Assembly (NCBI GenBank): GCA_937883755.1 | Contig: CAKZYA010000004.1 | Span: 124,001 to 188,000 of the forward strand | Direction of reading: 5' to 3' | Length of the DNA stretch: 64,000 nucleotides | DNA from: an uncultured Flammeovirgaceae bacterium | GTDB taxonomy: Bacteria; Bacteroidota; Bacteroidia; Cytophagales; Cyclobacteriaceae | Made by a program: the position numbers and the translations under genes | Shown here: piece by piece, positions 1-10,250 of the stretch | How positions within the stretch are numbered: the stretch's first letter is position 1 | Layout: every line of letters begins with the position of its first letter | The notes under the pieces: generated by a model | What the model saw: the letters and a program-made list of their open reading frames with translations, nothing else | Database searches by the model: none | Told to the model about the DNA's origin: nothing

Positions 1-2367
1 ACCGGCGTTACCTTGCAATTGTCCACCTCCGGGGGCGGGGGCTCCTACGGGAACTTCCGCTGCTTTCGGTTGGTCTTGGGTAAGTGCCGCTTTGTCAACT
101 GTAAACTTGATAGCGTCAGTCGCCGCTTTCGTACGTAAGTAGTACATTCCGGTTTTCAGCCCTTTCTTCCACGCGTAGAAGTGCATAGACGTTAGCTTAC
201 CAAAGTTAGGATCCTGCATATGGATATTCAGGCTCTGGCTTTGGCAAATGTACGCACCACGGTCGGCGGCCATATCCAAAATAGTCTTCTGCGAAATCTC
301 CCAGGTAGTCTTGTACAGATCTTTCAAGTTCTGAGGAATCTCATTGATATTTTGGATAGAGCCGTTTTCGGCAATCAGTCGGTTCTTCATGCCTTCGTTC
401 CAAAGATCAAGATCTACCAGGTCACGTAGCAGGTGCTTGTTCACTACCACAAACTCGCCAGACAGTACGCGACGGGTGTAAATGTTAGAGGTGTACGGCT
501 CGAAGCACTCATTATTACCCAGAATTTGCGAAGTGGAAGCCGTTGGCATTGGTGCCAGTAGCAGGGAGTTACGTACTCCGTTCTTTTTCACTTCTTTCTT
601 GAGCTTACTCCAATCCCAGCGGTTGCTTTCGGGAGTTACTCCCCACATATCAAACTGGAAGATTCCCTTCGATACCGGTGAGCCTTTAAAGGTTTCGTAA
701 GCGCCCTCTACTTTCGCCAGCTCCATAGAAGTTTCCATAGAGGCGTAGTAGATCGTCTCGAAGATGTCGCGGTTCAGTCCTTGGGCTTCATCCGACTCAA
801 ACGGCATTTTCAGCATGATAAAGGCATCCGCCAGTCCTTGAATACCAATACCGATGGGGCGGTGCCGCATGTTGGAGTTCTTGGCCTCTTTCACCGGATA
901 GTAGTTCACATCAATCACCTTATTCAGGTTGCGGGTTACTACTTTAGTGATTTCGTACAGCTTCTGATGATCGAAGAAGTTATTACCGTTTTCATCCTGA
1001 CTGATAAACTTCGGCAACGCGATAGAGGCGAGGTTACAAACCGCTACTTCATCTTTAGAAGTGTATTCAATAATCTCGGTGCAGAGGTTAGATGAGCGAA
1101 TGGTTCCCAGATTCTTCTGGTTGGATTTTTTGTTCGCCGCATCTTTAAAGAGCATATACGGAGTGCCGGTTTCCACTTGGGCTTCCAGAATTTCAAACCA
1201 TAAATCCTGCGCCCGAACTGTCTTACGGGCTTTGCCTTCGCGTTCGTACTTTTCGTACATCTTCTCAAATTCTTCACCGTACTTATCGTACAGTCCGGGG
1301 CATTCGTTAGGGCAGAACAGTGACCATTCCTCGTTATCTTCTACTCGCTTCATAAAAAGATCGGGAATCCACAGCGCGTAGAACAAGTCACGAGCACGAA
1401 GCTCTTCTTTACCGTGGTTCCGCTTCAACTGTAAGAAGTCGAACACGTCGGCGTGCCAAGGCTCCAGATAAATAGCAAAGCTGCCTTTTCGTTTTCCACC
1501 ACCCTGATCGACATAACGAGCCGTCATATCAAAGTTCCGCAGCATCGGCACAATACCGTTAGAAGTACCATTGGTTCCGCGAATGTACGAACCCGTCGCC
1601 CGAACGTGGTGGATGCTTAAACCAATTCCTCCGGCTGATTGCGAAATCTGAGCACACTGCTTCAGTGTATCGTAAATGCCATCAATAGAATCGTCTTGGA
1701 TAGTTAGTAGGAAACAACTGGAAAGCTGAGGTTTAGGAGTCCCCGCATTGAAGAGGGTAGGAGTGGCATGAGTGAACCACTTCTCGGAAAGTAGATTGTA
1801 GGTCTCAATCGCCGCCTCAATATCTTCACCGTGAATTCCGACAGCTACCCGCATCAGCATATGCTGCGGACGCTCTACTACTTTTCCGTCTAGCTTAATC
1901 AGGTACGACCGTTCCAGGGTTTTAAAGCCGAAAAAATCATAGCTGTAATCCCGGCTATAAATGATAGTAGAATCAAGTTGGGCGGCATGCTTCTTAATTA
2001 CGGAATACGTCTCCTTAGAAATTAGCGGGGCGTGTTCTCCAGTTTTAGGGTCTACGTAGGAGTAGAGCCGCTTCATGGTGTTGGAGAACGACTTGCTAGT
2101 AACCTTGTGCAAGTTAGAAATCGCAATCCGAGCAGCCAGAACCGCATAATCTGGATGTTTTACGGTGAGGGTAGCCGCAGTTTCAGCCGCCAAATTATCC
2201 AGTTCCACGGTGGTTACCCCGTCGTAGATTCCGGTAATTACTTTTTTCGCCACCTCTACGTCACTCACGTAGTTGGTGTCCAAATTGTAGCAGAGTTTCT
2301 CGATACGGGCGGTAATCTTGTCAAATTTTACTGATTCCCGCCTGCCATCACGTTTGATTACTAGCAT
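1..2367 (-). CDS. nrdA: Class I ribonucleoside-diphosphate reductase, alpha (large) subunit, 3' end cut by window
   Basis: This is the catalytic R1 subunit, which reduces ribonucleoside diphosphates to deoxyribonucleotides with the R2 radical protein encoded just upstream. I translated it by hand because the reading frame runs off the window edge; 789 codons are visible. An ATP-cone occupies about residues 1-90 (start MLVIKRDGR). Family marks follow in order: PQLSSCFLL with the first active-site cysteine, NLCTEI with the thiyl-radical cysteine, and [15 protein letters not shown]. The last visible residues form a Pro/Gly/Ala-rich linker, as expected just before the C-terminal redox cysteine pair, which lies outside the window. 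It follows nrdB by 32 bases on the same strand, so the two form an operon nrdB-nrdA. Function is certain; only the C-terminus is unseen. Confidence 0.96.
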   Translation of the reverse strand, partial: MLVIKRDGRRESVKFDKITARIEKLCYNLDTNYVSDVEVAKKVITGIYDGVTTVELDNLAAETAATLTVKHPDYAVLAARIAISNLHKVTSKSFSNTMKRLYSYVDPKTGEHAPLISKETYSVIKKHAAQLDSTIIYSRDYSYDFFGFKTLERSYLIKLDGKVVERPQHMLMRVAVGIHGEDIEAAIETYNLLSEKWFTHATPTLFNAGTPKPQLSSCFLLTIQDDSIDGIYDTLKQCAQISQSAGGIGLSIHHVRATGSYIRGTNGTSNGIVPMLRNFDMTARYVDQGGGKRKGSFAIYLEPWHADVFDFLQLKRNHGKEELRARDLFYALWIPDLFMKRVEDNEEWSLFCPNECPGLYDKYGEEFEKMYEKYEREGKARKTVRAQDLWFEILEAQVETGTPYMLFKDAANKKSNQKNLGTIRSSNLCTEIIEYTSKDEVAVCNLASIALPKFISQDENGNNFFDHQKLYEITKVVTRNLNKVIDVNYYPVKEAKNSNMRHRPIGIGIQGLADAFIMLKMPFESDEAQGLNRDIFETIYYASMETSMELAKVEGAYETFKGSPVSKGIFQFDMWGVTPESNRWDWSKLKKEVKKNGVRNSLLLAPMPTASTSQILGNNECFEPYTSNIYTRRVLSGEFVVVNKHLLRDLVDLDLWNEGMKNRLIAENGSIQNINEIPQNLKDLYKTTWEISQKTILDMAADRGAYICQSQSLNIHMQDPNFGKLTSMHFYAWKKGLKTGMYYLRTKAATDAIKFTVDKAALTQDQPKAAEVPVGAPAPGGGQLQGNAG

Positions 2368-2399
2368 AGCCTATGGATTAATTTAGTAGATGAGATTAT

Positions 2400-3395
2400 T
2401 TAGAAGTCTTCGTTGAGAGAGAATTTTGGACGATCTTGTTCCTGGGCACTGTTCTTTACCCCGGCTTTCTGGTATTCACCCACCCGCTTTTCAAAGAAGT
2501 TAGTCTTGCCTTGTAGCGAGATCATCTCCATGAAGTCGAACGGATTTTGGACATCATATACTTTAGAACAATTAAGCTCCAGCAAAAGTCGGTCAGCGAC
2601 AAACTCAATGTACTGACACATCAGTTCGGCATTCATACCGATTAAGCTTACTGGTAACGCATCGGTTACAAACTCCTTCTCAATCTCTACCGCGTTGGTA
2701 ATAATCTCCCGTACCGTCTCTTCTGGGAGCTTGGTATTGAGGTGATTATTATAGAGGTGACAGGCAAAGTCGCAGTGCATACCTTCATCACGAGAGATGA
2801 GTTCGTTGGAGAATGTTAGACCGGGCATTAGGCCACGCTTCTTCAACCAAAAGATAGAACAGAATGAACCAGAGAAGAAAATTCCCTCTACGGCGGCAAA
2901 AGCAATCAGTCTCTCGGCAAAGCTGCCCTCGTCAATCCAGCGCAAGGCCCAATCAGCTTTCTTCTTTACGCAGTCCATGGTGTCAATGGCATTGAACAGC
3001 TTATTCTTCTCTTGACCATCCTTCACGTAGGTATCTATTAATAAGGAGTAGGTCTCAGAGTGAATGTTCTCCATCGCAATCTGAAAGCCATAGAAGAATT
3101 TGGCTTCGGTGTACTGCACCTCGTTCACGAAGTTCTCAGCCAGATTCTCGTTTACAATACCGTCGCTAGCTGCAAAGAAGGCCAATACATGGGAAATAAA
3201 ATGCCGCTCACCGTCGTTCAGATTGTTCCAATCTTTTAAGTCCTGGCTTAGGTCAATCTCTTCGGCCGTCCAGAAACTAGCTTCTGATTTCTTGTACCAT
3301 TGCCAGATATCATCGTGTTGAATAGGGAATAGCACAAATCGATTAGGATTTTCCTGTAAAATTGGTTCGTTCACATCAACAGTTTTCTCGCTCAT
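2400..3395 (-). CDS. nrdB: Class I ribonucleoside-diphosphate reductase, beta (small, R2) subunit
   Basis: R2 holds the di-iron centre and tyrosyl radical used by NrdA. The 331-residue length is normal for eukaryote-like class Ia R2. The ferritin-like iron ligands can be read directly by family alignment: D78 (AASDGIVNE), E109 and H112 with the radical Y116 in [13 protein letters not shown]170, and E204 and H207 in SRDEGMHC. The radical tyrosine is therefore present, which argues against the tyrosine-free class Ic and Id forms. The C-terminus (FSLNEDF) fits the flexible tail that docks on R1. It is the first gene of a two-gene operon with nrdA. I did not find a convincing NrdR box upstream. 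Confidence 0.97.
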   Translation of the reverse strand: MSEKTVDVNEPILQENPNRFVLFPIQHDDIWQWYKKSEASFWTAEEIDLSQDLKDWNNLNDGERHFISHVLAFFAASDGIVNENLAENFVNEVQYTEAKFFYGFQIAMENIHSETYSLLIDTYVKDGQEKNKLFNAIDTMDCVKKKADWALRWIDEGSFAERLIAFAAVEGIFFSGSFCSIFWLKKRGLMPGLTFSNELISRDEGMHCDFACHLYNNHLNTKLPEETVREIITNAVEIEKEFVTDALPVSLIGMNAELMCQYIEFVADRLLLELNCSKVYDVQNPFDFMEMISLQGKTNFFEKRVGEYQKAGVKNSAQEQDRPKFSLNEDF

Positions 3396-3977
3396 AACAG
3401 CTTTGGGGTTAAGATTTATACTTTAAATAAGTAAGTCAGGATTTGGTGTATTTGTTATTGAAAAACCGCGAAAAAATTCACAATTTTTCAAAAAGAGTGC
3501 TTGAATGAAACGAGACAAGCTTAAGATGTAAAAAAGCTAACTCTGAATCGGGCACTCTTCACAAATATGTTGATTTAGGCGAAAAAGAAAAAGATTTTTG
3601 CGTTTTTCCCGACAGTATTTTTGGTTTTATATTCAACTTCTCGTTGAGAAAAAGAATTATAAAATACTGATTAATAATGGGTTGAAGTAATGTGTTGAGA
3701 GTAAAACTTCTAGCGTAATTTTATGAGATTGGAATAGTAACTTAGCTCATCTAATTTACTTATTTTAGGTAAATACTTTTGGGGTATTGGAATTTGTTGA
3801 TAAATGGAGCAACTATTTTAAGAAAAAATGGGTTGAGCGTAGGGTTGGCAGAAACGTAGGAAAACGCTATATTTGCGCCTCGTTTTACAGCGAATGATAG
3901 AAATGGGCTTTCAAACTATTAAAATCTTGTTGTCCACTATCAATTTTAAATTTTCCATTTTTCATTATTAAAGTACC
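3396..3977. other. AT-rich intergenic region between divergent nrdB and rplU
   Basis: This 582-base stretch separates the divergent nrdBA and rplU-rpmA operons. I see no credible ORF or structured RNA. It holds the rplU promoter listed separately. A second match to the -7 consensus (TACTTTTG, 3774-3781) lacks a clear -33 partner. The nrdB promoter could not be placed with confidence; the best minus-strand -7 candidate is CATATTTG (reverse complement of 3561-3568). Confidence 0.6.
3845..3875 (+). promoter_or_regulatory. Bacteroidota-type promoter for rplU-rpmA
   Basis: TTGG at 3845-3848 and TATATTTG at 3868-3875 are separated by 19 bases. This matches the Bacteroidota sigma-A consensus TTG-N17-23-TAnnTTTG exactly at the -7 element. 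It predicts a leader of about 95 bases before rplU. Confidence 0.7.
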
Positions 3978-4559
3978 ATGTACGCAATTGTTGACATAGC
4001 CGGAAAGCAATTTAAAGTAGAAAAAGATCGGTTCGTCTACGCTCCTAGTGTAGCTGGCGAAACCGGCGCTTCCGTTGAATTTGACCGCGTACTCCTTATC
4101 GAGGATGATAACGGAGTAGAAGTTGGCACCCCTACGGTGAGTGGTGCCCGAGTAGCGGGAACGATCTTAGAGCACGGTCGGGGCGATAAGGTCATTGTAT
4201 TCAAGAAAAAACGCCGTAAAGGTTACAAGAAAAAGCAAGGCCATCGTCAGGGTTATTCCAAAATCATGATTGATGACATTTTGTTAGCCGGCCAGAAAGC
4301 TGCCAAGAAACCTAAGAAAGAAGAACCCAAAGCTGAAGCTGCTCCGGCAGAAACTCCTGCTCAGGATGATCTGAAGAAAATCAACGGAGTAGGGCCTGCT
4401 TTTGAGAAAGCACTGAATGAGCACGGAATCCATACCTATCAGCAAATAATTGATCTCTCTGCTGAGGAAATTGAGAAATTAGCCGAAGAGGTGGACGGTG
4501 TTACCGTAGAGATGGTACAGGACGATTGGATTCCTCAGGCTAAAGAACTGAATGCTTAA
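3978..4559 (+). CDS. rplU: 50S ribosomal protein L21 with C-terminal helix-hairpin-helix extension
   Basis: Residues 1-103 are a standard L21 (MYAIVDIAGKQF start; KKKRRKGYKKKQGHRQGY basic loop), which binds 23S rRNA in the large subunit. The protein is 193 residues, nearly twice the usual bacterial length. After a Lys/Glu/Ala/Pro linker (about 108-131) comes a compact domain, about 132-193, beginning DDLKKINGVGPAFEKALNE, a helix-hairpin-helix pattern like that in proteins annotated as 'DUF4332 or HhH, predicted flap endonuclease-like 5' domain'. The extension is, as far as I know, recurrent in Bacteroidota L21. It leads the two-gene operon with rpmA, 32 bases downstream. The role of the tail is unknown; binding of nucleic acid is inferred from the fold pattern only. 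Confidence 0.95.
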   Translation: MYAIVDIAGKQFKVEKDRFVYAPSVAGETGASVEFDRVLLIEDDNGVEVGTPTVSGARVAGTILEHGRGDKVIVFKKKRRKGYKKKQGHRQGYSKIMIDDILLAGQKAAKKPKKEEPKAEAAPAETPAQDDLKKINGVGPAFEKALNEHGIHTYQQIIDLSAEEIEKLAEEVDGVTVEMVQDDWIPQAKELNA

Positions 4560-4591
4560 ATAGAGAGTTAATCTACTAAACAAAAAATATC

Positions 4592-4849
4592 ATGGCACAT
4601 AAGAAAGGAGCCGGTAGTTCCAAAAACGGACGCGATTCGGAAAGTAAACGACTCGGCGTAAAAAGATTTGGCGGTGAAAATGTAATCGCCGGAAATATCA
4701 TCGTGCGCCAGCGAGGCACTAAGCACCATCCAGGCGACAATGTGGGTATGGGCAAAGATCATACACTGTTTGCCCTGACTGATGGTAAGGTTCTGTTTAA
4801 GAAAGGTCGTCAGGATCGTTCTTACGTTCATATTGTAACCGAAGCCTAA
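4592..4849 (+). CDS. rpmA: 50S ribosomal protein L27
   Basis: An 85-residue L27, whose N-terminal tail reaches the peptidyl-transferase centre. The N-terminus [16 protein letters not shown] is the canonical form that starts directly with the functional tail, so there is no Firmicutes-type cleavable extension. The pairing rplU-rpmA is the near-universal bacterial arrangement. A hairpin terminator begins 27 bases after the stop. Confidence 0.98.
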   Translation: MAHKKGAGSSKNGRDSESKRLGVKRFGGENVIAGNIIVRQRGTKHHPGDNVGMGKDHTLFALTDGKVLFKKGRQDRSYVHIVTEA

Positions 4850-4876
4850 TTAGGCAATTTTCCAAAATTATCTACT

Positions 4877-4906
4877 AGCCAATCCTGATCACAGGGTTGG
4901 CTTTTT
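4877..4906 (+). terminator. Intrinsic terminator after rpmA
   Basis: AGCCAATCC (4877-4885) pairs with GGGTTGGCT (4894-4902), one G-T wobble, with an 8-base loop and a run of five T at 4902-4906. Confidence 0.85.
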
Positions 4907-4994
4907 CAGTATATATCCCTCCGCAATTTATCCCAATACCTTACACTTCTGATAAAAGCAGTCATATTACAGCCAAACCCGGCACCTGAAAAGG

Positions 4995-5002
4995 TAAATT
5001 TG
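4995..5002 (+). promoter_or_regulatory. Possible -7 element for the TPR gene
   Basis: TAAATTTG matches the Bacteroidota -7 consensus perfectly and lies 38 bases before the start codon. No TTG is seen at the expected -33 position, so this is a tentative call. Confidence 0.35.
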
Positions 5003-5039
5003 CTCGTTATCTATCCATTATTGTGCCGAGCGATTTATC

Positions 5040-8000
5040 ATGAAAAGACACATAATAGTAGTTTTCTTTATCCTCTGTGGAGTTGGCTTCACCCATCTCA
5101 CGATTGCCCAGGATGTACCATCTCCCGATTATTTAGCGGAAGCCCAGCAAAAAGTAGCGGAGCAGGATTGGGCTGGCGCTAAAGTGGCTTACACCCAGTA
5201 CATTGTTCAGTATCCGAAAAAACCGGAAGGTTACGAGGGGCGGGGTATTGCCAATTATCAGCTCGGTAAGCATGATGCTGCCTTAGAAGATCTGAACCAG
5301 GCGGTATCGTTTCGGGCGTATAGTGCCGATGTATTCTACTATCGGGGATTATTGCAGTATCAGAATCAAGACTATCGGCAGGCGATTCTGGATTTGAATA
5401 AGGCCATTAAAGAAGGCACTAAGCAGGCGGATGCCTACTACACTCGTGGAAACGCCTATTTCCGAAACGAAAGTTACGCCGAAGCCATCCAAGATTATAA
5501 TCAAGCCATAAGTCTGGGGCAAGCCGATGAACTAGTGTTCAATAATCGGGGTAAGGCTAAGCTTTACCAAAACGACTACCCCGGGGCAGTTGAAGACTTT
5601 ACCCAGGCGGTAACGGTGAAAGAAAGCTACGTCAAAGGCTGGAGTAATCTGGGAGAGGCTCAGTACCAACTAAAGCAGTGGGAGTCTGCAATCAAATCCT
5701 ATAAGAAGGCGGCCAGTCTAGGCGAATCATCTCAAGATATTACGTTCCAGATAGCCATGGCTTACCGAGAGCTGGGACAGTACGAAGCAGCCCTGCAAGC
5801 GTTCAAGCAAGCCGAAAAAGAAGGGCTAAGTGGCTCAGAGCTTAATTACTACCGAGGAATAACTGCATTCTCTGCCGAAAAGTATAGTGAGTCGGTACGC
5901 GACCTAGAAAAGATCGTTAGTGCCCAAGAAGCACAATGGCTAACTGATGAGTTATACCATTATTTAGGCTTAGCTTACCATCAGCTCAACCGATCGGCCA
6001 AAGCCACAGCTATTCTAGAGAAAATAGAACCAGAAAACCGTAAGGTAGAAGATTGGATGGCTCTCGGATCATCCTACTTCGCTCAGAAAAAATACCAAAA
6101 AGCAGTAGAAGCATTACTGCCTGCCAAGGCAGAAAGCGAGATTGCCCACTTGCTGGGAAAAGCCTACATCTATCTAAATCAACCCCAGGACGGTATGCCA
6201 TTCCTGACCAAAGCTATTGAAGTAGGATCAGAAGAAGCCGAGTTGTACCATATGCGAGGCGCAATTTTCTATGACCAGAAGTTATACCAACCAGCTTTGG
6301 CGGATATTCAGCGAGCTCAAGAGTTAGGCTGGACAGATGGTAAAAATTACGCTCTATTGGGCGGAGCTCAGTATTATCTTGACCAATTCCCGGCTGCAGT
6401 AGAGAATCTGGAAAAAGCACTTTCAAAAAGTGAGAAAACCGACGAAGTGTACTACACCTTAGGAAACGCCCAAGCAAAGGCAGGAAACATTACCAAAGCC
6501 CTACCCAATCTAAAAGAGGCAGTTAAGTTGGGGCGAGGCGACAAAATCACCTATCGGCACCTAGGTGAAGGGGAGTATCAAGCGAAGAACTATACTGGAG
6601 CGGTAGAAGCTCTGGATTTAGCCGTGCAGGAAGGCGTAACTGATCTGAGAGTTTACGAACAGTTAGGGAATGCCAAGTACTTTATCAAAAATAAAACCGC
6701 CATTGATGACCTTAACCAAGCCATTGCCAAAGGAAGTCAAGACACATTGGTTTACTGGCACCGAGCCAATTTGCGATTAGCGCAAGAGGAGATTGCTCCA
6801 GCAATTCAGGATTTAGATCAGACCGTGGCTTTAGGAGCCAAGAGTGCTAAGCTGTTTTTGAAGCGAGGGCAGGCTAAGCTACAGCAAGAAAATGTAGTGA
6901 GTGCTCTATCTGACTTTAATCAGGCGCTTGCTAACGATGCTCAGCTTTCTGAAGCCTATCTGTACCGGGGGCAGGCTTATTTCTTACAGAACAGTTACGC
7001 TGATGCAGTAGAAGACTTAAATCAGGCGAGTACAGCGGGTATTAGCAGTATGGTACTCTATAAATTGCTAGGATATTCATTGTACGAGACTAAAGCCTAC
7101 GAAAAAGCCCTTTCGGCCTTGAACGAGGCAATTACGATGGGATTAAATGAGCCGGAAGCGTATCGGTACCGGGCGGAGATTTACTATGATCAGCAAGATT
7201 ACGCAGCTACTCAGAAAAATATTGATCGAGCATTTCAACTGGGTGAAGACTCTCGGTTAGCGTACACTCTGAGCGGTCATGCAGCCGCCTATCTGGATCA
7301 ACCCAAGCGCACGATCAGCGATCTGACCAAAGCCATTGAGAAGGGTGCGGACGAAGCCCTGGTGTATAGCCATCGGGGAAATGCCTACTATGATCAAAAG
7401 GATTATCAGGCAGCGGCTAATGATCTAGACAAAGCGGTTGAAAAAGGAGCAGACGATTTACTAACGCTGTATAACTGGGGCAATGCCCAGTTTCTAACGG
7501 ATGACTACGAAACGGCTATCCGTGCTTACGATAGAGCATTGGCAAAGGGTGGTCAAGAAGATGCAGAAAAGGCTCCGTTGATCTACAATAATCGGGGTAA
7601 AGCAAAATTCTTACTAAAGAAATACACCGAAGCTATTACTGACTACGATCAAGCCATTGTTAAGAAATCAGATTACACTAAAGCTTATCATAATCGGGGT
7701 ACGGCTAAATTTCTGTTAGGTGACTATCCGGGCGTAATTCAAGATTTTACTAAAGCTCGGGAGCTAGACAGTCAAGAGTCGGATATTTTTCGGATGATGG
7801 GCGTTGCCTACTACCAGACTGCTAACTATCAGGAAGCTCTGGAAGAACTGGATCAGGCGGTAGAACTGAAACAAACAGATGCTTCAGTATATTTTGCCCG
7901 AGGGGTTTCCCGCTACCGAACTGCCGATAGCTTATCGCTGGAAGAACAACCAGATGCTTACCAAAATGTAGTGGCAGACCTTAATCAGGCAATTAACCAA

Positions 8001-9173
8001 GAAATAAATAATCCAGAGGCTTTTCAGGTACGGGGATATGCTCAGTTTGCTCGTCAAAATTATAGTGAAGTATTACTTAACTTAGATGAGGCTATTAAAC
8101 TGGGAATCAGTGATTCAGAAACTTATTTTAAGCGTGGATTTGCCCGTTACGAAACCCGAGACTGGAAGGGAGCCTTAAGTGATTTATCAGCAGCGATCAA
8201 TAAGCAGAGTAATTATCCTCAGGCTTATGCGGTGCGAGGAAATGCCCGCTTTAGGCTGAAGGATTATCAAGCTGCTTTAGCTGATTATAACCAGGCAGTT
8301 CAGCAGGGTTGGGAAGATGCTACCACCTTTAACAACCGGGGAAAAACGAAGTATAAATTAGAGCAGTATGAAGCCTCATTAGCGGACTATTCCCAGTCTA
8401 TTGCTCTAGACTCAACTTATACGCTGGCTTACGAAAACCGAGGCATTGCCCACTTTAAACTAGAAAAATACGAAGAAGCTCGGGAGGATTTACGGGTAGT
8501 GGAAAAAGCCCAGGCGGAAAAAGTGGATGTAGCAATTCTCTACTATCTAGCGGATGCTAACTACAACTTGGAAAACTACCCGGTCGCTATTGGTTACTAT
8601 GACGAAGCGATTGACATGGGCGTACAAGAAAAAGAAGCCTACTACCGTAGAGGGCTGGCGTATATGAAGCGGGAAAATTATGAGCAGGCTTCGGTAGACT
8701 TTACTAACGCTATTAATACCGATAAACAAGATGCCCAGCTATACGTAGACCGGGCTACGGCTCGCTCCTTTATGGGCGACTACAATGGAGCTTTGGCTGA
8801 TTTTAATAATGCCCTGAAACTCAACCCTGATTTGGAAGGCGTATACTACAACCGGGCGTATTTGCGAGAAGAATTAGAAGATTACAAAGGGGCTATTGAA
8901 GATTATACCAAAGTAATTTCTTTGCACCCTCAGGATGCCGAAGCCTACTACAATCGGGCGAATCTGCACGTGCTGGAAGAAAATCCTGAGGCGGCTCTAA
9001 AAGACTTTGAGCGAGCTATTAGCCATAACAACCAAAACCCTGATTACTTTCGGGGGCGGGCTATGATTTATTATCAGCAGGGCGACCCCAAAGCCTGCGA
9101 AGATTGGCAACAAGCCAAAACCCTCGGTGATACTAAAGCAGAGTTTTTCTTAAAGAAATACTGTACGCAATAA
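5040..9173 (+). CDS. Giant exported tetratricopeptide repeat protein
   Basis: A 1377-residue protein with an Sec signal peptide (MKRHIIVVFFILCGVGFTHL, cleavage after the following TIAQ or nearby). The rest is an almost unbroken array of about 35-38 TPR units of about 34 residues, with the consensus Y..RG.A.Y....Y..AI.DL.QAI recurring throughout. TPR solenoids bind other proteins; no enzymatic domain interrupts the array. The C-terminus ends with a modified unit containing two cysteines (KACEDW and KKYCTQ). No neighbour shares its strand closely enough to define a partner: it sits alone between the rpmA terminator and the DUF3667 gene. Likely a periplasmic or surface scaffold. The family is clear, the biological role is not. 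Confidence 0.9.
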   Translation: MKRHIIVVFFILCGVGFTHLTIAQDVPSPDYLAEAQQKVAEQDWAGAKVAYTQYIVQYPKKPEGYEGRGIANYQLGKHDAALEDLNQAVSFRAYSADVFYYRGLLQYQNQDYRQAILDLNKAIKEGTKQADAYYTRGNAYFRNESYAEAIQDYNQAISLGQADELVFNNRGKAKLYQNDYPGAVEDFTQAVTVKESYVKGWSNLGEAQYQLKQWESAIKSYKKAASLGESSQDITFQIAMAYRELGQYEAALQAFKQAEKEGLSGSELNYYRGITAFSAEKYSESVRDLEKIVSAQEAQWLTDELYHYLGLAYHQLNRSAKATAILEKIEPENRKVEDWMALGSSYFAQKKYQKAVEALLPAKAESEIAHLLGKAYIYLNQPQDGMPFLTKAIEVGSEEAELYHMRGAIFYDQKLYQPALADIQRAQELGWTDGKNYALLGGAQYYLDQFPAAVENLEKALSKSEKTDEVYYTLGNAQAKAGNITKALPNLKEAVKLGRGDKITYRHLGEGEYQAKNYTGAVEALDLAVQEGVTDLRVYEQLGNAKYFIKNKTAIDDLNQAIAKGSQDTLVYWHRANLRLAQEEIAPAIQDLDQTVALGAKSAKLFLKRGQAKLQQENVVSALSDFNQALANDAQLSEAYLYRGQAYFLQNSYADAVEDLNQASTAGISSMVLYKLLGYSLYETKAYEKALSALNEAITMGLNEPEAYRYRAEIYYDQQDYAATQKNIDRAFQLGEDSRLAYTLSGHAAAYLDQPKRTISDLTKAIEKGADEALVYSHRGNAYYDQKDYQAAANDLDKAVEKGADDLLTLYNWGNAQFLTDDYETAIRAYDRALAKGGQEDAEKAPLIYNNRGKAKFLLKKYTEAITDYDQAIVKKSDYTKAYHNRGTAKFLLGDYPGVIQDFTKARELDSQESDIFRMMGVAYYQTANYQEALEELDQAVELKQTDASVYFARGVSRYRTADSLSLEEQPDAYQNVVADLNQAINQEINNPEAFQVRGYAQFARQNYSEVLLNLDEAIKLGISDSETYFKRGFARYETRDWKGALSDLSAAINKQSNYPQAYAVRGNARFRLKDYQAALADYNQAVQQGWEDATTFNNRGKTKYKLEQYEASLADYSQSIALDSTYTLAYENRGIAHFKLEKYEEAREDLRVVEKAQAEKVDVAILYYLADANYNLENYPVAIGYYDEAIDMGVQEKEAYYRRGLAYMKRENYEQASVDFTNAINTDKQDAQLYVDRATARSFMGDYNGALADFNNALKLNPDLEGVYYNRAYLREELEDYKGAIEDYTKVISLHPQDAEAYYNRANLHVLEENPEAALKDFERAISHNNQNPDYFRGRAMIYYQQGDPKACEDWQQAKTLGDTKAEFFLKKYCTQ

Positions 9174-9193
9174 CTTTTAGTGTTATAGTACGA

Positions 9194-9291
9194 GGTGTTA
9201 TAGTGTTTTTGTCATAAGTTTCAGGTTGCAAACTTAATGTTCAGTAGCTTCGGATAACTAGAACACAGTAGCACGATAACACTATAACACC
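9194..9291. repeat. Inverted repeat built from AACACTAT-type units
   Basis: GGTGTTATAGTGTT (9194-9207) and AACACTATAACACC (9278-9291) are exact reverse complements, 14 bases each, separated by 70 bases. A third partial copy (GTGTTATAGTAC) lies just upstream near 9180. The arms are made of the 8-base unit AACACTAT. Similar units with a different last triplet occur at 34938-34993. Confidence 0.8.
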
Positions 9292-9299
9292 ATCTACCT

Positions 9300-10250
9300 G
9301 TGAAAATCCGCCGGAAAACCCAGCAGTGTCTCAACTGCGGTCTCACGCTCAATACGGTCTATCACTATTGCCCTCGGTGCGGGCAGGAGAATAATGATAA
9401 TAATGTTTCCTTTGGCACCTTCGTACACGAGTTCTTTGCAAACTACTTTTCCTTTGATACCAAGTTTGCTAAGAGTGCTGTTCCTTTTTTGATTAAGCCA
9501 GGATTTCTAACGAATCGTTTCAATGAAGGTAAGCGGGTAGGCTACGTGCACCCGCTACGGCTGTATCTAATTGTAAGTATTATCTTTTTCTTTTTAGCTA
9601 CCTGGGCAGTACGTAGCTCCTTAGAAGGTACATCTATCGATAATTCAGATTTGTCCGAAATTGCTGAAGTTGATTCAGCCAGAGCAGTCTCTGGCTTTCA
9701 GCGTATTGCTGATATTCTGGAAGATGAGAGCTTAAACGACGAAGCGGCTCTCGATTCACTACGGAAGATGGATAGTTTTGAGGCAGATTCCGGTGAATTT
9801 GTCATGCGGGTATTCCATCAGGTGCGGCGGGTAGCTCAAAACGATCTGGATGTTTTTGCTGGGTTTATTCTGCAGAATATGCCAATCATGATGTTTCTCC
9901 TGATTCCGCTGTTCGCACTGCTACTTAAGCTGCTGTATATCCGTCGAAAACCTGAGCTTTACGTTCAGCATCTGGTTCATGCGTTGCACCTGCATGCCTT
10001 TTTTCTGTTCTTGTTGAGTTTGCTGATTGCACTTTATTTGGCTTTTAGTATTGGGGATACGACTATTAGTTGGATTAATTTTGTGATAAATCTCCTTCTT
10101 GCTGCGTATGCATTTTTCTCCTTTCGGCAGGTATATCAGCAGGGGTGGTTTAAAACTATTGTTAAACTTTTTTTGATCGGGATAGTATACTTTTGGATAT
10201 TGGTTGTCTTCGGACTATCAGAGGCTTTTATTTCATTCTTACTTTTCTAG
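9300..10250 (+). CDS. DUF3667 family membrane protein with N-terminal zinc ribbon
   Basis: A 316-residue protein. Four cysteines at 10, 13, 24 and 27 (CLNCG ... YCPRCGQ) form a zinc-ribbon. The stretch around 65-85 (KPGFLTNRFNEGKRVGYVHP) is the DUF3667 signature, followed by about five membrane segments (about 86-103, 190-212, 225-250, 258-278, 288-312). A soluble acidic loop lies between the first and second. The start is GTG at 9300; no in-frame ATG precedes the zinc ribbon. The stop codon abuts the lycopene cyclase ATG with no spacing, so the two are translationally coupled. The function of the family is not established; the coupling suggests a role near carotenoid or envelope biology, which is inference. 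Confidence 0.85.
   Translation: MKIRRKTQQCLNCGLTLNTVYHYCPRCGQENNDNNVSFGTFVHEFFANYFSFDTKFAKSAVPFLIKPGFLTNRFNEGKRVGYVHPLRLYLIVSIIFFFLATWAVRSSLEGTSIDNSDLSEIAEVDSARAVSGFQRIADILEDESLNDEAALDSLRKMDSFEADSGEFVMRVFHQVRRVAQNDLDVFAGFILQNMPIMMFLLIPLFALLLKLLYIRRKPELYVQHLVHALHLHAFFLFLLSLLIALYLAFSIGDTTISWINFVINLLLAAYAFFSFRQVYQQGWFKTIVKLFLIGIVYFWILVVFGLSEAFISFLLF

Noticed and set aside
3396-3977. NrdR box upstream of nrdB
   Set aside because: I looked for the paired acaCnAtATnTnGtgt motif and found no convincing match.
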